A stretch of 63,392 nt of DNA, from assembly GCA_964642165.1 (NCBI GenBank), contig CAZXOC010000006.1, positions 1 to 63,392 of the forward strand, given 5' to 3'. Shown piece by piece: positions 1-8,928 of this stretch (positions are counted from its first letter, which is position 1; every line of letters begins with the position of its first letter). The DNA is from CAYRVX01 sp964642165. GTDB lineage: Bacteria; Planctomycetota; Phycisphaerae; SM23-33. Under the pieces are notes generated by a model, which searched no databases, was not told where the DNA came from, and was given only the letters and a program-made list of their open reading frames with translations. A program made the position numbers and the translations under genes.

Positions 1-1
1 C

Positions 2-1459
2 TACATCAAGGGCGCCAACAAGCTCAAGAACCTCACCGTCAACTCCAGCGAGGACGAGCCCAGCCAGATCGGCGAGGGCGTCGAGCTGGTCAACGGCATC
101 ATCGGGCACGGCTGCCACGTCTTCTACGGCTGCAAGGCCGTCCGCTTCGTCCTCAGCGACAACAGCAGCCTCAAGTACGGCGCCCGCCTGATCCACTCCG
201 TCCTCGGGGACAATTCCACGATCTCCTGCTGCGAGGTGCTCAACGACCTGATCTTCCCCGCGCACGAGCAGCACCACAACAACTCGTTCCTGATCGCCTC
301 GCTGGTGATGGGGCAGAGCAACATCGCCGCGTGCGCGACGATCGGCTCGAACCACAACAGCCGGGCCCCCGACGGCGAGATCCGCGCCGGGCGCGGGTTC
401 TGGCCCGGGCTGTGCGTCTCCGTCAAGCACAACTGCCGGTTCGCCAGCTTCACGCTGCTGGCCATGGCCGACTACCCCCACGAGCTCAACGTCCCCCTGC
501 CGTTCGGCCTGGTCAGCAACGACCCGAAAGCCGACCGGCTCCAGATCATGCCGGGCTACTGGTGGCTGTACAACATGTACGCCCTGGCGCGGAACACCTG
601 GAAGTTCGGCGCCCGCGACCAGCGCCGGAGAAAGGTCCAGAACATCGAGTTCGACTCGCTGGCGCCCGACACGGCCGAGGAGATCTTCGCCGCGATCGAC
701 CTGCTGGCCGAGTGGACGGGCGAGGCCCACCTGCGCGCCGGGGACGAGGCGCCCGACGGCACGTCGCGCGAGGAGCTTCTGGCCGTCGGGCACGAGTTGC
801 TGAACGGTCCGGCCGACGCCGTTGACGGCCTGGAGGTCCTTGCCGACGGCGTCGAGAAGTCCCGGCGCAAGGTCGCGATCCTCAAGGCCCACGCGGGCTG
901 CCGCGCCTACCGCGAGATGCTCCACTACTACGCCGTGAAGAACCTGCTGACGTACATGGAGCAGAACCCCGACGCCACGCGCGCCTCGATGTCCGAGGTC
1001 CTGGGCGGCGAGCGGCAGCGCGCGTGGGTCAACCTCGGCGGGCAGCTCGTCGCCGCGCCCGACCTCCGGCGGCTCATCGCCGACATCAAGAGCGGCAAGC
1101 TCGACCGCTGGCCGGATATCCACGCCGCCTACGATCGCCTGTGGGAGACGTACCCCCTCGACAAGCAGAAGCACGCCTTCGCCACGTTGCTGGACCTCCA
1201 CGGGGCCGCCGAGCTCACCGCCGAGCTGTGGGAGAAGGCCCTCGACGAGGCCGCCCGCATCCAGCAGTACGTCCGCCACCAGACCTACGCCTCCCGGAAG
1301 AAGGACTTCGACGACCCCTTCCGGAAGATGGTCTACGAGACGGACGAGGAGATGGAGGCCGTGCTCGGCTCGGCCGAGGCCAACAGCTTCGTCAAGCAGG
1401 TTCGCGACGAGACCGAGCAGTTCGAGCAGCTCGTCGCGGGCGTCCGGGCGAGGGGCTGA
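2..1459 (+). CDS. DUF4954-like left-handed beta-helix protein, 5' end outside window
   Basis: The window opens inside this gene; 485 codons are visible and the N-terminus is missing. The first ~130 visible residues show the loose six-residue periodicity of a left-handed parallel beta-helix (for example IGEGVELVNGIIGHGCHV), a fold shared with sugar-nucleotide acyl- and nucleotidyltransferases. A conserved-looking stretch GSNHNSRAPDGEIRAGRGF follows, then a Trp/Tyr-rich segment (PGYWWLYNMYALARNTWKF) and a helical, charged C-terminal ~250 residues. I recognise this arrangement from memory as the DUF4954 family (with a DUF6819-like tail), found in Planctomycetota and Bacteroidota; its biochemical activity is unknown to me. 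A strong terminator 52 bases after the stop closes the transcript, so it is not co-transcribed with the propeller gene downstream. Confidence 0.75.
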   Translation, partial: YIKGANKLKNLTVNSSEDEPSQIGEGVELVNGIIGHGCHVFYGCKAVRFVLSDNSSLKYGARLIHSVLGDNSTISCCEVLNDLIFPAHEQHHNNSFLIASLVMGQSNIAACATIGSNHNSRAPDGEIRAGRGFWPGLCVSVKHNCRFASFTLLAMADYPHELNVPLPFGLVSNDPKADRLQIMPGYWWLYNMYALARNTWKFGARDQRRRKVQNIEFDSLAPDTAEEIFAAIDLLAEWTGEAHLRAGDEAPDGTSREELLAVGHELLNGPADAVDGLEVLADGVEKSRRKVAILKAHAGCRAYREMLHYYAVKNLLTYMEQNPDATRASMSEVLGGERQRAWVNLGGQLVAAPDLRRLIADIKSGKLDRWPDIHAAYDRLWETYPLDKQKHAFATLLDLHGAAELTAELWEKALDEAARIQQYVRHQTYASRKKDFDDPFRKMVYETDEEMEAVLGSAEANSFVKQVRDETEQFEQLVAGVRARG

Positions 1460-1510
1460 TCGCCGCCCGGCCGGCGAGGGGGCGTGCATCCATCGCGGGT
1501 CGGCCAACAC

Positions 1511-1548
1511 ACGACCGTCAGGCGCCGGCGGGTGCCGACGGTCGTTTT
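1511..1548 (+). terminator. Rho-independent terminator
   Basis: Arms ACGACCGTC (1511-1519) and GACGGTCGT (1537-1545) pair perfectly. An inner stem GGCGCC/GGTGCC sits around a GGCG loop with one bulged A. The hairpin runs into TTTT. It ends the DUF4954 gene transcript. Confidence 0.75.
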
Positions 1549-1670
1549 GCGCTGCCCCTCCGCGTGACGGGGAGGAGCGCACTCCTGCGGGGGGGGCTTC
1601 CCGACCGGGCCTCGGTGCCGCCGATGCGCGCGCCGCCATCGATGCCCGGTCATTTTCTCGATGTGGTATC

Positions 1671-1695
1671 GGAACCCCGATGGCGGGAGGCGTTA
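1671..1695 (+). promoter_or_regulatory. Candidate ECF-sigma-type promoter
   Basis: GGAAC at 1671-1675 and CGTTA at 1691-1695 are separated by 15 bases, the general layout of ECF sigma promoters (AAC, about 16 bases, CGT). The coding start lies about 90 bases downstream. Similar GGAAC/CGT pairs precede the genes at 4547 and 14658. The motifs are short, so this is tentative. Confidence 0.35.
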
Positions 1696-1791
1696 GTACA
1701 TACAGAACCGCGAAGACGTCCAGGTTCGCGGCGGACGAAAGACCAGGAAGAACCAGCAGTCGCTTCGGCTGCACCCGATGAGGAAGCACCG

Positions 1792-3015
1792 ATGAATCGA
1801 CACCTCTCCGCGATCGTGCTGGCGCTGGCCTTGTTGCCGTGCTCGGCTGCGCCGGCGGATGACTGGCCGCAGTGGCGCGGGCCGGAGCGCACCGGCCTGT
1901 CGAAGGAGACGGGCCTGCTGAAGGCCTGGCCGGAAGGCGGACCCAAGCCGTTGTGGGCGATCGACACGCCGGGCAAGGGCTACGCCGCGGCGTCCGTCGT
2001 GGGCGAGACGATCTACCTCACCGGCACGGAAGGCCGGAAGGGCGCCCTCTACGCGCTGGACCTGTCGGGCAAGGTGAAGTGGCGCCAGGTCTACGGGGCC
2101 GAGTTCACCAAGAGCAACCCCATGTCGCGGACCACGCCCACGGTCCAGGACGGCTCGGCGTACGTCTACAGCGGCGAGGGATGGGCCGCCTGCTTCGACG
2201 CCAAGACCGGCAAGCGCACCTGGGCGGTCGATACCTTCCGTGTCTTCCGGGGGCGGAACATCCAGTGGGGCATCGCCGAGTCCCCGCTGATCGTCGACGG
2301 GAAGTTCATCTGCCACCCCGGCGGGCCGGACGCCGCCGTCGTCGCCCTCGACAAGAGAACCGGCAAGACCGTCTGGACCAGCAAGGGCCTCAGCGACAAG
2401 AGCGCCTACTGCTCGCCCATCGCCGTGCAGGTGGGCTCGTCGCAGGTGATCCTCACGCAGACGGAGAGTCACATCGTCGGCCTGGACGCGCGGAGCGGCA
2501 AGGTCCTCTGGAAGGTGCCTCAGCGCAACCGCTGGGCCGTCCACCCCAACACGCCGATCCTCTTCGACGGCATGGTGTACATCTCCAGCGGCTACCGCTA
2601 CGGCAGCCAGTTGCTCCAGCTCTCCGACGACGGGAGCAAGGCCTCGCCCGTCTGGCGGGAGAAGAAGCTCGACAACCACCACCAGGGCGTCCTGCGCATT
2701 GACGGGTACATCTACGGCTCCAGCTCCGGCGGGCGCTTCTACTGCCTCAACCCGAAGGACGGCAGCATCGTGTACCAGGTCAAGGAGGTGCGCAAGGCCT
2801 GCATCGTCTACGCCGACGAGCGCATCTATGCCTACGACGAGAGGGGAGGCAAGGTCTCCCTCGTGCAGGTCTCCGGCAAGGAATACAAGCTGTGCGGGCG
2901 GTTCGAGATCTCGCGCGGCTCCGGCCCGCACTGGGCGCATCCCGTGGTGGCCAACGGCGTCCTGTACATCCGCCACGGCGAGGCCTTCCTGGCCTTCGAC
3001 GTCAAGGCCAGGTAG
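1792..3015 (+). CDS. Exported PQQ-like beta-propeller protein
   Basis: Predicted 407 aa. It starts with a signal peptide (MNRHLSAIVLALALLPCSA, residues 1-19) and then has the WPQWRGPxRxG motif that opens many planctomycetal PQQ-like propellers. Repeats such as GALYALDLSGKVKW and AVVALDKRTGKTVWTS (about every 40-50 residues) match the PQQ_2/outer-membrane-assembly-like beta-propeller fold. No catalytic alcohol-dehydrogenase residues or cytochrome domain are seen, so a structural or binding role in the periplasm is more likely than quinoprotein catalysis. An earlier in-frame start would lack the signal peptide, so 1792 is chosen. It resembles the second propeller gene at 4547, from which it is separated by the SprT-like gene. 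The substrate is unknown. Confidence 0.8.
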   Translation: MNRHLSAIVLALALLPCSAAPADDWPQWRGPERTGLSKETGLLKAWPEGGPKPLWAIDTPGKGYAAASVVGETIYLTGTEGRKGALYALDLSGKVKWRQVYGAEFTKSNPMSRTTPTVQDGSAYVYSGEGWAACFDAKTGKRTWAVDTFRVFRGRNIQWGIAESPLIVDGKFICHPGGPDAAVVALDKRTGKTVWTSKGLSDKSAYCSPIAVQVGSSQVILTQTESHIVGLDARSGKVLWKVPQRNRWAVHPNTPILFDGMVYISSGYRYGSQLLQLSDDGSKASPVWREKKLDNHHQGVLRIDGYIYGSSSGGRFYCLNPKDGSIVYQVKEVRKACIVYADERIYAYDERGGKVSLVQVSGKEYKLCGRFEISRGSGPHWAHPVVANGVLYIRHGEAFLAFDVKAR

Positions 3016-3076
3016 CCCGGACGGCCGCGGCGCGGGCCCCTTCCTGCGCGGGACGGCGCGGCCGCGGCGCCGGAGA

Positions 3077-3105
3077 TTGACCTGCCCGCCCTCGCGTGCT
3101 ACCTA
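3077..3105 (+). promoter_or_regulatory. Sigma-70-type promoter, probably giving a leaderless mRNA
   Basis: TTGACC (3077-3082), a 17-base spacer, then TACCTA (3100-3105). The ATG of the next gene is at 3112, six bases after the -10 element, where transcription would normally start. There is no room for a Shine-Dalgarno site. Confidence 0.6.
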
Positions 3106-3111
3106 GGCCCC

Positions 3112-4284
3112 ATGAGAAGGATGACCGTTCGCGGCCTCGTCGGGCTCGCCAACCTCGTCCGCGACCAGTTGGCTCGCCCCGTCTCGCCCGACGCGCTGGA
3201 CCGGCTGCGCGAGCTCGTGACGCGGCGGCTGGAGGACCTCGACCTGTTCATGCAGGACCGGGACCTGACGCCGCAGGCGATGTCGGCCCCGTCGCGCCGG
3301 GCCTACGAGTTCCTGAAGGGCGTGGACTTCGACGCCGTCGAGACGGCCGGGGACGCGCCGGACGGCGGCCCCCTGCGGGGGACCATCCGCATCACGGGCC
3401 TGCGCGGCGTGCTGCGACGCTTCCTCGATCGCCTGGCCCGCGCCGAAACGCCCGAGCAGCGCGGCCGGCTCCACGAGGAAATCCGCGCCAAGGCCGAGAA
3501 GCTCCAGGAGATGACGGACGCACAAGACCTGCGCCCGGGGCATCTGAAGCCCGAGTCGCGCGCCGCCATCGGCTGGCTGAGGTACTTCTCGCGGCGGGAG
3601 AACGTCGACGCGTACGCTGCGGCCGTCGCCCGCGCCCGGCCGGAGTTGGAGCGACAGGCCGCCAGGTCGGCGCGGTACCGCGTCCCGGTCGTGGTGCACT
3701 TCCGCCCGATGAAGGGCGTCTACCGTCTTCGCGCCCTGCCGGAGGGCACGCGCATCAGCCTGCCGACCCCGATGATCCGCTTTGGCCGCGAGGCGTTCGC
3801 GGAGCTGGCGTTGCTGGCCTTCGCCCGGGGCGCGACCGACCAGGCCGTCTCGGAGCGAATGCTCGCGCCGCCGTACCAGGACGCCCTGGCCGAAATGGAG
3901 GGGGCCGCGGGAGAGGCCGAGTCGCCCGCGGGCGTCTACCACGACCTGGCCGCCGCGTTCGATCGCGTCAACGCCGCGCACTTCGGCTCGGCGCTGCCGC
4001 GCCCGCGCCTGGCGTGGAGCCGGAGCTTCAGCATGCGGAAGTTCGGCCACTACGACGTCGCCCACGACACGGTCATGGTCAGCTCCGCCCTGGACGCCGG
4101 CGACGTGCCGGCCTTCGTGGTGGACTTCATCGTCTACCACGAGCTGCTGCACAAGAAGCTCGGCGTGGCCTGGCGCAACGGGCGCCGGGCCGCCCACACG
4201 GGCGAGTTCCGGCGCCGGGAATGCCGCTTCGCGCAGTGGCGCCGGGCCGAAGACGTCCTGAAAAAGCTGGCCAGGCGGCGGTAG
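3112..4284 (+). CDS. SprT-like zinc metalloprotein
   Basis: Predicted 390 aa. The C-terminal third holds the SprT/Wss1-like signature: a helix with HELLH (H343, E344, H347, in FIVYHELLHKKLG) followed by a likely third ligand in RAAHTGEFRRRE. In front is the family pattern of a beta strand and SMRKFGHYD / DTVMVSSALD. The N-terminal ~250 residues are alpha-helical and not recognised. SprT-like proteins are minigluzincin proteases or DNA-associated factors in other organisms; the substrate here is unknown. The ATG sits six bases after a good -10 element, suggesting leaderless translation. An internal ATG at 3121 is an alternative start. Confidence 0.8.
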   Translation: MRRMTVRGLVGLANLVRDQLARPVSPDALDRLRELVTRRLEDLDLFMQDRDLTPQAMSAPSRRAYEFLKGVDFDAVETAGDAPDGGPLRGTIRITGLRGVLRRFLDRLARAETPEQRGRLHEEIRAKAEKLQEMTDAQDLRPGHLKPESRAAIGWLRYFSRRENVDAYAAAVARARPELERQAARSARYRVPVVVHFRPMKGVYRLRALPEGTRISLPTPMIRFGREAFAELALLAFARGATDQAVSERMLAPPYQDALAEMEGAAGEAESPAGVYHDLAAAFDRVNAAHFGSALPRPRLAWSRSFSMRKFGHYDVAHDTVMVSSALDAGDVPAFVVDFIVYHELLHKKLGVAWRNGRRAAHTGEFRRRECRFAQWRRAEDVLKKLARRR

Positions 4285-4297
4285 CGGTTCGGCGGGC

Positions 4298-4480
4298 TTA
4301 CTGGAAGTCCCCCGTGCCAGATGTCACGACGGCGCGCTTCGTCGCCGCGTCCACGCGGAGGGCCTTCTCGCCCAGACGCCCGTCGCTCTGGGCGGCAAAG
4401 ATCCGGCAGGGGCCAAGCGGCAGGCTGAAGTGGGCCAGCGGGCAGCTCTGTCCCCCGCCGCCCTCGCCGCCGTTTGCGGC
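4298..4480 (-). pseudogene. Possible 3' remnant of an unrecognised gene
   Basis: Between the SprT-like gene and the next propeller gene, the minus strand reads as an ordinary-looking protein end: CPLAHFSLPLGPCRIFAAQ, then LGEKALRVDAATKRAVVTS and GTGDFQ, and a TAA at 4298-4300. The composition is balanced, unlike the Arg/Pro/Ala-rich shadow frames typical of this DNA. No plausible start or ribosome site is seen, and further upstream the frame merges into antisense of the propeller gene. I read it as the decayed tail of a lost gene; no family is recognised. Confidence 0.3.
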
Positions 4481-4493
4481 CCCGTCCCGACGG

Positions 4494-4518
4494 GGAACCG
4501 TACGAGATCGCGTGCGTC
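4494..4518 (+). promoter_or_regulatory. Candidate ECF-sigma-type promoter
   Basis: GGAAC (4494-4498), 16 bases, CGTC (4515-4518), with the start codon at 4547. The spacing matches the ECF consensus (AAC-N16-CGT). Confidence 0.4.
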
Positions 4519-4546
4519 GAACCTGACAGGAAGGTATCCTGAGCAC

Positions 4547-6157
4547 ATGCGAAGCGACCGGCCGGGTCATCTTGTCGCCCTGGGAGCGGCCGCGGTACTC
4601 TGCGCCGCCGCACAGGCCGGCGACTGGCCCCAGTGGGGCGGCAGCGACGATCGCAACATGGTCTCGTCGGAGGGACCCCTGCCGGAGTCGTTCGACCCCG
4701 GGCAGCGGACCCCCGGCGGCGGGATCGACCCCAACACGCTGCGCGGCGTCAAGTGGGTGGCCCGGCTGGGCTCGGCGACGTACGGCAACCCGACCGTCTC
4801 GGGCGGGCGGGTCTTCGTCGGCACGAACGATGCCTGCTGGGCCGACCCGCGCGCCGAGCGGACGCGCGGCGGCGTGCTGGCGTGCTTCGACGAGCGGACC
4901 GGGCGCCTGCTCTGGCGGCTGCTCGTGCCGCGATACAGCCAGAAGATCCACGGCAGCAACTTCGACGACCTCAACACCGGCGTGTGCTCCTCGCCCACCG
5001 TCGAGGGCGACCGCGTCTACGTCGTGACCAACCGCGCCGAGGTGCTCTGCCTCGATGCCCGGGGCCTGGCCAACGGCAACGACGGGGCGTTCCGCCAGGA
5101 GGGCCGGTACATCGTCGGCCCGGGCAAGGAGGCGGCGGAGCTGCGGCCCGGCGACGCCGACATCCTCTGGCGCTACGACACGATCTCGGAGCTGCCGTCC
5201 GCGCCCCACGACGCGACCAACTGCAACGTGCTGATCCACGGCGGGCTGGTCTACGTCGGGACCGGAAACGGCGTGCACCGCATCCCGGGCGAGCCCAACC
5301 CCCTGCCGGAGGCACCCAGCCTGATCGCGCTGGACAAGAAGACGGGGCGCCTGGTGGCCGTCGACGACGAGAAGATCGGCCGGCGGGTCTTCCACGGGCA
5401 GTGGTCGTCGCCCTCGCTGGGGCGCGTGGCGGGGCGGACGCTGGTCTTCTACGGCGGCGGCGACGGCGTGTGCTACGCGTTCGAGCCGGCGTCGCCGGTC
5501 GCGCCCGCCGGCCAAGTCGCCAAGCTGAAGAAAGTCTGGTCCTACGACTGCAACCCGCCGGAGTACAGGCTGCGCGACGGCAAGCCCGTGGATTACTGGG
5601 ACGGCGACGCCAGCCGCGCCGACATCCGCAAGGGCTTCCTCGGCCCCAGCGAGATCATCGCCACGCCCGTGTTCCACAACGGCCGCGTCTACGTCGCCGT
5701 CGGACGCGACCCGGTCCACGGCGAGGCCTCGGGCATCCTCCACTGCATCGACGCGCGCAAGACCGGCGACGTCACGAAGACAGCCTGTCTCTGGTCCTTC
5801 CGGAAGATCGACCGGGCGATGTCCACCGTCGCGATCGCCGGCGGGCTGCTGTACGTGGCCGACATCGCCGGGGTGGTGTACTGCCTCGACGCGGACAGCG
5901 GGAAGGTCTGCTGGACGCACGACACGAAGCAGGCGATCTGGAGTTCCTGCTTCGTCGCCGACGGCAAGGTCTACGTGGGCACGCAGCGGAAGTACCTGTG
6001 GGTCTTCGCCGCCGGTCGAGCCAAGAAGCTGCTCGCCAAGGTTCGCCTGCAGCGGGCCATCTCCACGACGCCCATCGTCGCCAACGGCGTCCTCTACGTC
6101 GCCTCGCACCGCCATCTCTACGCCGTCTGCTCCGGCACGGGGGCCGGGGGCAAGTAG
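4547..6157 (+). CDS. Exported PQQ-like beta-propeller protein
   Basis: Predicted 536 aa. An N-terminal signal peptide (HLVALGAAAVLCAAAQAG, roughly residues 8-25) precedes DWPQWGGSDDRN, the opening motif also seen in the propeller protein at 1792. PQQ-like repeats follow, for example GVLACFDERTGRLLWRLLV, SLIALDKKTGRLV and GVVYCLDADSGKVCW, each about 50 residues apart and enough for a seven- or eight-bladed propeller. There is no haem motif or recognisable active site. The ATG at 4547 is chosen because it gives the signal peptide and is preceded at 4531 by AAGG; upstream in-frame codons would add a non-exported extension. Function is unknown; a periplasmic binding or scaffold role is inferred. 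Confidence 0.8.
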   Translation: MRSDRPGHLVALGAAAVLCAAAQAGDWPQWGGSDDRNMVSSEGPLPESFDPGQRTPGGGIDPNTLRGVKWVARLGSATYGNPTVSGGRVFVGTNDACWADPRAERTRGGVLACFDERTGRLLWRLLVPRYSQKIHGSNFDDLNTGVCSSPTVEGDRVYVVTNRAEVLCLDARGLANGNDGAFRQEGRYIVGPGKEAAELRPGDADILWRYDTISELPSAPHDATNCNVLIHGGLVYVGTGNGVHRIPGEPNPLPEAPSLIALDKKTGRLVAVDDEKIGRRVFHGQWSSPSLGRVAGRTLVFYGGGDGVCYAFEPASPVAPAGQVAKLKKVWSYDCNPPEYRLRDGKPVDYWDGDASRADIRKGFLGPSEIIATPVFHNGRVYVAVGRDPVHGEASGILHCIDARKTGDVTKTACLWSFRKIDRAMSTVAIAGGLLYVADIAGVVYCLDADSGKVCWTHDTKQAIWSSCFVADGKVYVGTQRKYLWVFAAGRAKKLLAKVRLQRAISTTPIVANGVLYVASHRHLYAVCSGTGAGGK

Positions 6158-6300
6158 CGGCCGGGCCGCACGGCCCGCGGACGTGCCGACGGCAGAACGC
6201 GCCGGATCGTCCTATTCGCACTCGCCGTCGCCTGCCGAATCCGCTACGATACCCGCAGAGACTCCCGCCCGGTTCGGGGGCGGGGCCGGGGACGTACGAC

Positions 6301-8121
6301 ATGGGCCAAAGTCAGCATCACCGCCGTCGCGGCGAGAGCGACCAGTTCCCGTCCGATCTGGTCCGGCTCTATCGCACCGTGACCAACGCCCTGCCGGACC
6401 CGGTCCACGTCGTCGACGCCGACTTGAGGATCCTCCTGCTCAACTCGACCTTCAAGCGGTGGTGCAGGCAACTGGGCCTGGCCGCGATCGCCGAGGGCCA
6501 GACGCTGTTGGAGGCGTTCTCGTTCCTGCCGAACCGCGTGCGCGACGAGTACCGCCGGGTTTTCCGGACCGGGCACAGGCTGGTCACCGAGGAGACCAGC
6601 ACGGTGGCCGGCAAGGAGATCATTACCGAGACCCGGAAGATCCCGATCCGCTCGCGAGGCAAGACCTGGTGCGTTCTCACCGTCATTCGAGACGTCACCG
6701 ACCGCCGGCGGGCCGAGGCGGCCCTGCGCGAGAGCGAGCAGAAGTACCGCCAGCTCTTCGCGACGGTGTCGGACGCGATTGCGATCCTGGACGCCGAGAC
6801 CACGCAGTTCCTGGACGTCAACCAGACGGCGCTGAAGCTCTACGGCTACACGAGGAAGGAGTTCCTCCGCCTGAAGCTGGCGGACGTCTCGGCGGACCGG
6901 GTGGTCTGCGAGACCGCCGTCCGGCAGACGCTCGCCGGCTCGACCAGCCGGGTGCCGCTCGGCTACCACAAGAAGAAGGACGGCACGGTCTTCCCGGTGG
7001 AGGTCTCGACGAGCACGTTCGAGCTTGCCGGACGTCACGTGGTCTGCGGCGTGGTCCGCGACGTCTCGGAGCGTCAGCGCGCCGAGGAAGCCCTGGGCGA
7101 GAGCGAGGAGCGACTCCGCGCGATCCTCTCGTCGCTGTACGAGACGACCGTGGTCGTCTACGACTACGAAGGGAAGATCCTGGCGGTCTGGGGGCCGAGG
7201 GAACTCCACGAGCGATACGGCCTGGCGCCCGAGCTCGTCCCCGGCAAGACCATCGCCGATATCCTCTCGGCGGAGGTCGCCGCGGAGCGCGTGGCGCGGA
7301 TCCGCCGCGTCTTCCGCACGGGCAAGCCCATGCGCGACAACTACCTCGCCTGCCTGCCCGGCGGCGAGTTCTGGCTGGAGAAGACGCTCTCGCCCATCCG
7401 GGACGCCTCCGGCAAGGTGGCCGCCGTCGTGGGGTTCGTTCGGGACAACACCGAGCGCAAGCGCGCGGAGGAAGCCCTCCGCCAGGCCCACGCCAAGCTC
7501 GTCAACGCGCGCGAGGAGGAGCGCCGGCGTCTGGCCGGGGAGCTGCACGATTCGCTCGGGCAGGTGATGATCGCCATTCACCTGCGGCTTCAGGGCCTCC
7601 GGTCCGAGGCCGCCCGCCTCGACGAGTCGCTGGCGCGGTCGCTGTCCGAGACGATCGGCCAGTGCAACGAGCTGATCCGCGAGGTCCGCCAGATCAGCTA
7701 CGGGCTGTTCCCGGCGACGCTGGGGCAGCTCGGGCTGCCCGCGGCGCTGCGGCAGCTCCTGTCCTTCTGCAAGCTGGCCGACATCGAGGCACGCCTGCGC
7801 TGCGGGCGGGGCGTCGAGAAGGCCCGCTTCCCCGAGGCCGTCGAGATCGCCCTCTTCCGCATCGCCCAGGAGGCCGTCAACAACACCATCCGCCACAGCG
7901 AGTGCAGGAACCTCGATCTGTCGCTGCGAGCCGCGCGCGGGCAGCTCGTGCTCAAGATCGTCGACGACGGCGAGGGCTTCGACCTGCCGGACGCCGCCGG
8001 AAGGGGGCTGGGCCTGAGCTCCATGCGCGAACGCGCCGACGCCATCGGCGCCACCATGCGGGTGACCAGCCGGCGCGGGCGGACGTGCGTCGAACTGCGC
8101 GTCCCCGCCAAGAAGCGATAA
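6301..8121 (+). CDS. Three-PAS sensor histidine kinase (NarX/UhpB-type HisKA_3)
   Basis: Predicted 606 aa, no membrane segment, so a cytoplasmic sensor. PAS domains lie at roughly 20-135, 138-258 (ESEQKYRQLFATVSDAIA) and 262-395 (SEERLRAILSSLYETTVV). Two are followed by the PAC-type linkers DVTDRRRAEAAL and DNTERKRAEEAL. A HisKA_3 dimerisation domain carries the phospho-acceptor His416 in GELHDSLGQ, and the HATPase end has EAVNNTIRHS (N-box), VDDGEGFD and GLGLSSMRERA. This architecture normally pairs with a LuxR/NarL-type response regulator, but none is encoded in the window, so the kinase is an orphan here. A GGGGA at about 9 bases before the ATG supports the start. The ligand of the PAS domains cannot be inferred. 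Confidence 0.9.
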   Translation: MGQSQHHRRRGESDQFPSDLVRLYRTVTNALPDPVHVVDADLRILLLNSTFKRWCRQLGLAAIAEGQTLLEAFSFLPNRVRDEYRRVFRTGHRLVTEETSTVAGKEIITETRKIPIRSRGKTWCVLTVIRDVTDRRRAEAALRESEQKYRQLFATVSDAIAILDAETTQFLDVNQTALKLYGYTRKEFLRLKLADVSADRVVCETAVRQTLAGSTSRVPLGYHKKKDGTVFPVEVSTSTFELAGRHVVCGVVRDVSERQRAEEALGESEERLRAILSSLYETTVVVYDYEGKILAVWGPRELHERYGLAPELVPGKTIADILSAEVAAERVARIRRVFRTGKPMRDNYLACLPGGEFWLEKTLSPIRDASGKVAAVVGFVRDNTERKRAEEALRQAHAKLVNAREEERRRLAGELHDSLGQVMIAIHLRLQGLRSEAARLDESLARSLSETIGQCNELIREVRQISYGLFPATLGQLGLPAALRQLLSFCKLADIEARLRCGRGVEKARFPEAVEIALFRIAQEAVNNTIRHSECRNLDLSLRAARGQLVLKIVDDGEGFDLPDAAGRGLGLSSMRERADAIGATMRVTSRRGRTCVELRVPAKKR

Positions 8122-8269
8122 CCCCCGCCGCACCGCCCTGGCACTCCCGCGACAAGCCGGGCCGGAGGACTACTTCCGTCGCGTGTCCTTCGACACGAGT
8201 CCACACGCCGTGCGCAAGACAGTGCTGGCGTGCCCATGCGTCACAGCGGGGACGGCGGGGATGAGACCG

Positions 8270-8289
8270 GGAGGGCGGGCCGGCCCTCC
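8270..8289. repeat. Short GC-rich hairpin
   Basis: GGAGGGC (8270-8276) and GCCCTCC (8283-8289) are perfect inverted repeats around a six-base loop. It lies 12 bases beyond the stop of the minus-strand remnant at 8302 and about 290 bases before the REP-associated transposase, so it may be a REP-like palindrome. There is no T-run. Confidence 0.35.
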
Positions 8290-8301
8290 ATGCTTGCCTC
8301 T

Positions 8302-8514
8302 CTACTCCCCGGGCGCCGGACCCCCAAGCCATTCCCGCAGGAAGCCCTTCAGGTCGTTGAACACCGCGTGGTGGAACGGCCACAGATGCTTCGCCGCAGC
8401 CGTTCCTACGTGGAGATCCGAGGGTCGCTGCACGGCAAGCCAAGCCTGGACGGCTGCCTTGTCCTGATTGCCGGGTACCAACCGGGCGGCTCGCTTCGCG
8501 CAGCGGAAGAACTG
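8302..8514 (-). pseudogene. Decayed fragment of an unrecognised protein gene
   Basis: The minus strand has a 70-codon frame closed by TAG at both ends, with protein-like composition: FFRCAKRAARLVPGNQDKA, then AVQAWLAVQRPSDLHV and LWPFHHAVFNDLKGFLREWL. The Trp/Phe/His content and lack of Arg/Pro runs distinguish it from shadow frames. It has no credible start codon, so I read it as the 3' fragment of an inactivated gene. It fills most of the 454-base space between the histidine kinase and the transposase; nothing else coding is seen there. Confidence 0.35.
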
Positions 8515-8754
8515 CTATTCCGGGGACGCCATACGGAACTCTTGGCAGGCGGGAGGGTGGAGGGGGGGATGGGGCATGGCGAGACTGGCCCGAGTGGTGG
8601 CGCCGGGGTGGCCGCACCACGTCGCGCAGCGCGGCAACCGCCGGCAGAAGGTGTTCTTCTCGCGGGGCGAGTACGCGGCATACGTGGAGTTGACGGCCGA
8701 ATGGTGCCGGCGGCGCGGCGTGGAGGTGTGGGCCTACTGCCTCATGCCGAACCA

Positions 8755-8785
8755 GCCGGCTTCGCCAAGGCTACGCCGCCCCATG
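8755..8785. repeat. Small palindromic insertion, copy 1
   Basis: These 31 bases are absent from the expected transposase sequence (MPN | HVHLVVVPS) and contain the imperfect palindrome CGGCTTCGCCAAGGCTACGC. The insert splits the HUH active-site codons and shifts the frame by one. It resembles copy 2 in its first half (GCCGnCTTCGC...AGGCTnCG). Confidence 0.6.
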
Positions 8786-8896
8786 CGTGCACCTGGTCGT
8801 CGTGCCGTCGACGGCGGAGGGTCTGCGGCGGGGCATCGGCGAGGCCCACCGGCGCTGCACGCGGCGGATCAACTTCCGCGAGGGCTGGCGCGGGCA

Positions 8897-8928
8897 GCCG
8901 CCTTCGCACGAGGCTTCGGCCGGCCGGG
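8897..8928. repeat. Small palindromic insertion, copy 2
   Basis: 32 bases inserted between codons for WRG and the expected HLWQGRF of the transposase, with core CGCCTTCGCACGAGGCTTCG. The +2 shift compensates the +1 shift of copy 1, returning to the original frame. Confidence 0.6.
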
